Source of the DNA: Heliocidaris tuberculata
Taxonomy: Eukaryota; Echinodermata; Echinoidea; Camarodonta; Echinometridae
Direction: 5' to 3'
Length of the DNA: 64,000 bases
Assembly (NCBI GenBank): GCA_025618425.1
Contig: CM046844.1
Coordinates: forward strand, 7,608,127 to 7,672,126
Positions within the stretch are counted from its first letter, which is position 1, and every line of letters begins with the position of its first letter. The translations under genes were made by a program, and so were the position numbers. The notes under the pieces are model-generated. The model searched no databases, was not told the origin of the DNA, and saw nothing but the letters and a program-made list of their open reading frames with translations. Shown in pieces: positions 61,101 through 64,000 of the stretch.

Positions 61101-62188
61101 TTATACCATTGTAAGTTCTTATCTTATTCGTCACATCAGCATAAACTGGCATAACATGCATATTATTTGACAGGAGATGGAAAAGTAAATCATTCTAAAG
61201 ATTTCACTGTTGCCTCAGGCATTCAGCCCCCCCCCCCCCCACATAGAACACAAATCACAAAACATTTTAACCCGTTGGGTACTATTTGATGTTGGTATAA
61301 TACATATTTTCCATCGAGTCCAGGGCCCCGTTTCATAAAACTTGTTATAACTAACAAGTTACAACAATTGTTATAAGCTACTGAAATCCTTGAATCTGAT
61401 TGGCTGAGAGCGACTTTATCATAGAAATGTGGCAGTTGTTATTGACAACAAGTTTTATGAAACAGGGCCCTGGTCGAGTTATCTCGGGCTTAGTATCCAA
61501 TAGGTTAATACTAGTACATAATTCTGTCATATGATTGTCTTGTTGATGATTTCTATACTTTTGTAATGTAATATGTATGATATACCTTATGTTTATGAAC
61601 AGAATATTGATGTATATCAATGACGTTTAATATAACTAAAATACAAAATACAGAAAACAATTATGTAGCATGGGATATTGCACTAGAAGATAACTAAAAT
61701 ATATATTTAAAAAGAGGCAGAGACAAAAGGGTTTTTGAAAATCCGATGACGTTGGTGTTCACCTAGCAATGACGTTCAATGCTGGTTTCAGAGCATTTTG
61801 TCTCATTGTAAATTGTATTTTTTTTTTCTAATTAAGAACGGGCCAGATGCTGAATCTGATTTATGAAAAACTTGATCAACGTGTTGTAGAGGACGCTATT
61901 CAGGCAGCTGCAGCTAGGTGGGAAGGTGCATCATTCATTGATTTCGTCGTAGCAGAAAGTACGATCATTCCAGATGATTACACAGGTAGACCACTCTATA
62001 AATTCCATGTTTGCTTGTTTATTCTCAAGCGAAATTTCAACTTCACTTTCTAATAATAACAAGAATCAGAATAAGAATCAGAATGATGATGATGATGATG
62101 ATGATGATGATTATGATGATGATGATGAAGATAATAATAATAAGAGGAAGAAGAAGAATAAGAATAATAAACAATAATAAAAATACTG

Positions 62189-62241
<53 letters not shown>

Positions 62242-62394
62242 GCTACTTCTACTACTACTACTACTTCTACTACTACTAATAATAATTATGATGAATAATC
62301 ATTATTGTTATTGTTATAACAATTATAATAACAATGATGATAATGATAATAATTATAATAATATAAATAATAATAATGATAATATTAATAATAA

Positions 62395-62471
<77 letters not shown>

Positions 62472-63908
62472 GTAATAATGATAATAATAAAATGGGGTTT
62501 TTTCTCCGTAATTCAAATTATGTTTGGGGGTTATTTCCACAAACATTACTCAATCATAGAGAAAAGAAAACACAAGCCCCGATATTAAGATATTCAAATG
62601 ATGTGAAAAACCACAAGATTGCTTTTTTAATTTTTGGTATGCATCCCACGAGAGCCACTTTAGAAATGAGTTTGCTTTGTTTTTTGTTGTTGTTTTTTTT
62701 ATTCAGGGCTAGCAGGACATGAGCCAACGCCATATTATCTATTTTTCGTCCAGATAGAGGGAGACAAATCGAGATCCTCGACAATTATATCTGCTGATGA
62801 AAAGATCATGGTACTTAATCTGTCCACTTCTATTCATAAAGTAAAAAAATGTACAGCGTAACTATAGGTTTATGTATGATGTGTTTATATGTCTGTTAGC
62901 ATATCGTGACTGCCTCGATCCAAATGTTTCGGGTAAAATAATGTTCATGCAAGACGAATTCAGAAGTATACAAAGGCGTAGCCAAGGGGGCGCTATGAAA
63001 TCCGAGTCCTCACATTCATCTACTTTAGGCATAAAGAGAGAGGGGGGAACATTGGCTAAAATTGCATGAGAAAATAATTTTTTTTTTTTATTATTATTTC
63101 TTTTTTAGGGTTAAAAATGCAACAACAACAACAAATATATCGCTGGGTCGCTTCGCTCCCTCGCTCGTACAATTACGTATAGGATTGGGGAAAGGGGAAA
63201 GGGGACGCAATTTCATTGTTTTTCCCGAGCGCCTTGATACGACACTGTCTTTGCCCCCCCCCCCACTCTTGATACGATACTGCCTTTGCCCCCCCCCCCC
63301 CCCTCCCCCGTCCAACAAGTTTGTCTGCGCCAATGGAAGTATTAAAAAGTGCTCTATTAATTTTGTTTACTGAGAGAAGTTTATCATTGTCTATTTTCAA
63401 TTACTGTATACTAGATGTTTAGTTCTTCAATCATTCAACACACATTCATACACAGGTTTGGCAAATATTGGGTAAAAAGATAACATGCATGTTTGATGGG
63501 TAAAATCTGATCCAATATTTTAATACAGGCAAATTTTACGCAGTAATGTCGGATTAAAACTATGATTATCCAACAAACACTTACTTTACCCAATATTTTG
63601 GTAAAATTTTCCCCAACCTATTTTAGAGGACTGTTTTCCTTTGTGACATTTGTTTTTGGACCTTCCACATGTTTCTCATATAGATCGAAGAGGAACTCCG
63701 TCTTCGTAATGGTGACTTTGATCGACTTCGTCGGGAAGGGCTCATTTCTCGTCCCCGTATCTTCACTGTCCTTCCCAATGCCTTCGAAGCTCTCCAGAAG
63801 CACATCTTGGCCAACAGCAACGCGTCTATCCTGCAGTACAAGATCCCACAGAAACTCAGACTCTTTCCAATGGTACAAGTTATGCTGGAAAATTCCTACA
63901 CAGATTGA
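38983..63908 (+). CDS. GH3 domain-containing protein (GHDC-like), 7 exons
   Basis: Member of the GH3 superfamily of adenylate-forming enzymes; plant GH3 proteins conjugate amino acids to acyl acids (auxin, jasmonate), while the substrate of animal GHDC proteins is not established. Exons: 38983-39100, 55397-56422, 57326-57446, 57796-57963, 61837-61985, 62707-62810, 63684-63908. All joins are in phase, giving 636 residues. Motifs seen are the nucleotide loop RTTGTTGKSK (residues 170-179), the YVCSEGFFG motif (383-391; plant SSE.FFG) and LYRYRLGD (452-459), all in the expected order, plus a C-terminal QYKIPQKLR. Exon 1 would add a hydrophobic N-terminus. If exon 1 is wrong, translation could start at the ATG at 55417. 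The donor at 62811 (gtactt) is weak. Intron 1 is 16.3 kb and packed with transposons. Confidence 0.92.
39163..39186. repeat. TCTA tetranucleotide microsatellite
   Basis: Six TCTA units ending three bases before the first Helitron-like unit. Confidence 0.9.
39190..40460. mobile_element. Helitron-like unit 1 of 3
   Basis: 1271 bp. Ends in an 18-nt hairpin CCCGTGGATTTCCACGGG, a five-base spacer, then CTAG, as expected for a Helitron 3' end (CTRR). The left end is TGTATATAATAATAGCGGG where units 2 and 3 have TC. It is preceded by A and followed by T, the usual Helitron A/T target. No Rep/helicase gene is present, so it is non-autonomous. The left 460 bp differ from units 2 and 3 at many sites; the right part matches unit 2. 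Confidence 0.78.
40461..41730. mobile_element. Helitron-like unit 2 of 3
   Basis: 1270 bp, starts TCTATATAATAATAGCGGG directly after the CTAG of unit 1 and ends with an intact hairpin and CTAG. Left part matches unit 3, right part matches unit 1. Contains a Pol III-like A box (40553-40563) and B box (40583-40593). Confidence 0.82.
40551..40600 (+). promoter_or_regulatory. tRNA-like Pol III A and B boxes inside the Helitron-like unit
   Basis: TAGCCGAGTGG (40553-40563) fits the A-box pattern TRGYNNARNNG, and GGTTCGTATTT (40583-40593) resembles the B box GGTTCGANTCC. The spacing is short but tolerable. The same pair occurs in unit 3 at 41823 and 41853; in unit 1 the A box is degraded (TAGAAGAGGTG). 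It resembles a class II (Ser/Leu) tRNA 5' half, not a full tRNA gene. Confidence 0.4.
41731..43000. mobile_element. Helitron-like unit 3 of 3
   Basis: 1270 bp. Left part is nearly identical to unit 2; the right part carries private changes (GTTAAATAG, CAGAGCTT, CCAAAATAAATAA, CACATATACATTT), including one in the terminal hairpin stem (CCAGTGG in place of CCCGTGG). Ends CTAG followed by T. Confidence 0.82.
43300..44836. repeat. Left tandem array, about 350 bp units with X-box-like palindromes
   Basis: Four or more diverged units of 343-378 bp. Each has two imperfect palindromes about 175-190 bp apart: GTTACCATGGYAAC (43371, 43749, 44100, 44456, about 44797) and GTTGCTATGGAAAC (43563, 43914, 44272, 44626). 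Shared words include AAGGTGTCTGCACA, TTAGCTAGGACCCTCAGCTATCATA and GAGTCATTTGAAGTCA. Confidence 0.85.
44840..45355 (-). mobile_element. tRNA-derived SINE-like insertion, minus orientation
   Basis: On the minus strand it begins near GTGGTATATTGGTGAAGGC (A-box-like, about 45330-45350) and GGATTCGATCCTTG (B-box-like, about 45280), has a body with CTTGCCC and GGTACAC..., and ends in an ATT-rich tail at about 44840. It interrupts the left tandem array. Confidence 0.65.
46318..47905. repeat. Purine-rich minisatellite, about 1.6 kb
   Basis: Tandem units of roughly 30-45 bp built on AACAAAGAAATACATAAGGAA followed by AAAAGAAGA and GGAGAGAAG variants. A higher-order pattern (a longer block with GATATGGAGAATAAAAAC) recurs at about 46620, 46865, 47085 and 47330. 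Almost every + strand base is a purine apart from C in ACAAAG and ATACATA. Confidence 0.95.
48160..49655. mobile_element. Kolobok-like element (TTAA target, THAP fragment), 1.5 kb
   Basis: Inverted ends AGGTTCCCTT.TATG.AATT (start 48160) and the complement ending GGGAACCT (49655), each flanked outside by TTAA (48156-48159 and 49656-49659). TTAA duplication plus a THAP domain is the combination known for Kolobok transposons. It is short and lacks a DDE transposase, so it is a decayed or non-autonomous copy, nested in the 3.67 kb element. Confidence 0.78.
49060..49340 (-). pseudogene. THAP zinc-finger domain fragment with frameshift
   Basis: Minus strand, from the Met at 49340: a CVFAGCSN start (C-x4-C), a HLFLKDPNIRRKW segment and VHWKGPS; then a one-base frameshift at about 49190 and, in the next frame, VCSEHICAEDF (C-x2-H) followed by LKQDAIPKI. 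This covers the C2CH THAP DNA-binding module and the conserved downstream proline motif. The frameshift and the lack of any downstream catalytic domain mark it as broken. Confidence 0.85.
50694..51096. repeat. Inner inverted repeat, left arm
   Basis: Runs from GTATTCACAATTGAAGG to GATTAACTCGAGGAAAAC and is repeated in reverse at 52793-53250, differing mainly by a roughly 60 bp insertion in the right arm. Contains CGTTTCGAACAGTGTGCTC and GTTCATCGTCAGGAGATT. Confidence 0.92.
51530..51766 (-). pseudogene. Fragment of retroelement ORF C-terminus (possibly Penelope-like)
   Basis: Minus-strand reading includes KHWHTRRVREAIEIQQQHNT then DSGLVINDIWRPLL. The HTR.VREAI.I......N...G......W..LL pattern is one I associate with the C-terminal end of Penelope-like/GIY-YIG retroelement ORFs. 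Only this fragment is present, between the inner inverted repeats, so assignment is tentative. Confidence 0.45.
52142..52191. repeat. TA dinucleotide microsatellite
   Basis: About 50 bp of (TA)n, followed by GTTTTTTT-type T-rich low complexity. Confidence 0.95.
52793..53250. repeat. Inner inverted repeat, right arm
   Basis: Reverse complement of 50694-51096 (GTTTTCCTCGAGTTAATC to CTTCAATTGTGAATAC), with an extra block around 52862-52925. Confidence 0.92.
53880..55190. repeat. Right tandem array, opposite orientation to the left array
   Basis: Diverged units carrying the same X-box-like palindromes on the opposite strand: near 54283-54295, GTTTCTATGGCAAC (54492), GTTACCATGGTAAC (54659), GTTTCCATGGTAAC (55016) and GTTACCATGGCAAC (55120). 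Shared words such as GGTCCTAGCTAACAG and GTGCAGACAGTTG are reverse complements of left-array words. Confidence 0.82.
54379..54398. repeat. GA dinucleotide repeat
   Basis: About ten GA units within the right tandem array. Confidence 0.85.
55397..56422 (+). CDS. GH3 exon 2, large N-terminal domain
   Basis: Encodes about 342 residues including DTEYGKRF (a GH3-family word), RTTGTTGKSK and a long stretch with AIDRTTMWPKIESKF. A second possible acceptor (ttcag, 55481-55485) would start the exon in phase 0 and would not fit exon 1. Donor gtaaga. Confidence 0.93.
56423..57325. other. GH3 intron 2
   Basis: No gene seen. It contains a probable dispersed repeat starting near AAAGGGAAATCCAACCTG (56625) with an AT-rich right half (CATCCATAACTTTTTTTATTCC); its limits are not clear to me. 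Confidence 0.5.
57326..57446 (+). CDS. GH3 exon 3, SSE.FFG-type motif
   Basis: Encodes YVCSEGFFGIYLGPTRMNQ, the second conserved GH3 acyl-adenylate motif. Acceptor ctcag, donor gtgagt; phase 1 in, phase 2 out. Confidence 0.93.
57796..57963 (+). CDS. GH3 exon 4, LYRYRLGD motif
   Basis: Encodes EGECYEIVLTQG and LYRYRLGDVIKITGFYENC, the third GH3 nucleotide-binding motif and hinge. Acceptor ttccag, donor gttagt. Confidence 0.95.
58393..58440. repeat. AAAAAC microsatellite
   Basis: Poly-A followed by five or six ACAAAA units. Confidence 0.93.
59680..59828. mobile_element. Palindromic MITE, GGGCCC family, copy 6
   Basis: Ends AGGGCCCTCTTGC and GCAAGAGGGCCCT are perfectly inverted. Inner arms GTTGCGATTAAACGCAACT pair with AGTTGCGTTTAATCGCAACT, and there is a central CCTAATTGGTTG. 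Almost a complete hairpin. Confidence 0.9.
61321..61473. mobile_element. Palindromic MITE, GGGCCC family, copy 7
   Basis: Ends CAGGGCCCCGTTTCATAAAA and TTTTATGAAACAGGGCCCTG are inverted. Interior ACTTGTTATAACTAACAAGT and central CTGATTGGCTGAGAG, the latter shared with the element at 8416. Confidence 0.9.
61837..61985 (+). CDS. GH3 exon 5
   Basis: Encodes TGQMLNLIYEKLDQRVVED, helix, and FIDFVVAESTIIPDDYT; the first residues match the R.GQ.LN..GEK consensus at the start of the GH3 C-terminal subdomain. Donor gtagac is non-optimal. Confidence 0.92.
62080..62490. repeat. Compound trinucleotide microsatellite (GAT, AAT, ACT)
   Basis: In GH3 intron 5: (GAT)n, then AAT/AAG mixtures, (CTA)n at about 62185-62275, then (AAT)n to 62490. 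Overlapping open frames (poly-Thr, poly-Asn, poly-Ile) are artefacts. Confidence 0.96.
62707..62810 (+). CDS. GH3 exon 6
   Basis: Encodes AGHEPTPYYLFFVQIEGDK and SSTIISADEKIM. Acceptor attcag; donor gtactt is weak, but phase 0 fits the next exon. Confidence 0.85.
63228..63310. repeat. Short duplicated unit with poly-C
   Basis: Two copies of CTTGATACGAYACTGYCTTTG, each followed by a poly-C tract, in GH3 intron 6. Confidence 0.85.
63684..63908 (+). CDS. GH3 exon 7, C-terminus
   Basis: Encodes 74 residues (EEELRLRNGDFDRLRREGLI, PRIFTVLPNAFEAL, QYKIPQKLR) and a TGA stop at 63906-63908. The QYK.P..LR ending is typical of the GH3 C-terminal subdomain. Acceptor catatag. Confidence 0.93.
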   Translation: MEEELRLRNGDFDRLRREGLISRPRIFTVLPNAFEALQKHILANSNASILQYKIPQKLRLFPMVQVMLENSYTD

Positions 63909-64000
63909 CGTCATTGGAGTTAATCCGAGATCATTACCACAAATAATTATATTGAGTTTGAACTCGTCCTTTGGATTACCCTTCAGTTGCTACGATTCGT

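Larger units (their letters stand above)
57964..61836. other. GH3 intron 4
   Basis: 3.9 kb. AT-rich sequence; an A5C microsatellite (58393-58440); a block at 59990-60480 with several loose copies of GGATCARTRCAGGRTCCTTT (about 60001, 60197, 60363, 60455); MITEs at 59680 and 61321; and poly-C tracts at about 60994 and 61230. No coding sequence recognised. Confidence 0.6.

Overview
This is a 64 kb piece of an animal nuclear genome: AT-rich, intron-rich and very repeat-dense. Three multi-exon genes lie on the + strand: a CYP3-clan cytochrome P450 (1468-11268, only the N-terminal anchor exon unseen), a gasdermin (17566-32964, eight exons) and an animal GH3-domain protein of the GHDC type (38983-63908, seven exons). 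Gene content (gasdermin plus GH3, deuterostome-style P450 introns) and the many short palindromic elements with GGGCCC or GGGGCGGATCC ends suggest an echinoderm, most likely a sea urchin. That assignment is inference; another marine deuterostome is possible.

Layout. 1-1467: non-coding flank or intron 1 of the P450. 1468-11268: eleven P450 exons. 11269-17565: intergenic, with palindromic elements and an eight-unit satellite array (13790-15115). 17566-32964: gasdermin; its 7.7 kb intron 2 holds a 5.9 kb inverted-repeat-bounded insertion with a decayed Ty3/gypsy-like pol, and its exon 6 sits between two oppositely oriented copies of a 360 bp element. 32965-38982: intergenic, mostly microsatellites and MITEs. 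38983-63908: GH3 gene; its 16.3 kb intron 1 contains three head-to-tail Helitron-like units (39190-43000) and a roughly 12 kb inverted-repeat region (about 43.2-55.2 kb) with at least two further elements nested in it.

All three gene models were built by hand from splice signals, codon phase and family motifs, and every exon-exon join is in phase. The three products have no obvious shared pathway: the P450 is a membrane-bound monooxygenase, the gasdermin a pore-forming cell-death or immune effector, and the GH3 protein belongs to the adenylate-forming acyl-amido synthetase fold family with unknown animal substrate.

The mobile DNA is the most unusual part. Four points stand out. The Helitron-like trimer shows an out-of-phase duplication. 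A Kolobok-like element with a frameshifted THAP exon is nested in a 3.67 kb TIR element of unclear superfamily. Oppositely oriented tandem arrays carry repeated RFX X-box-like palindromes. The pol pseudogene is bounded by inverted repeats, not LTRs.
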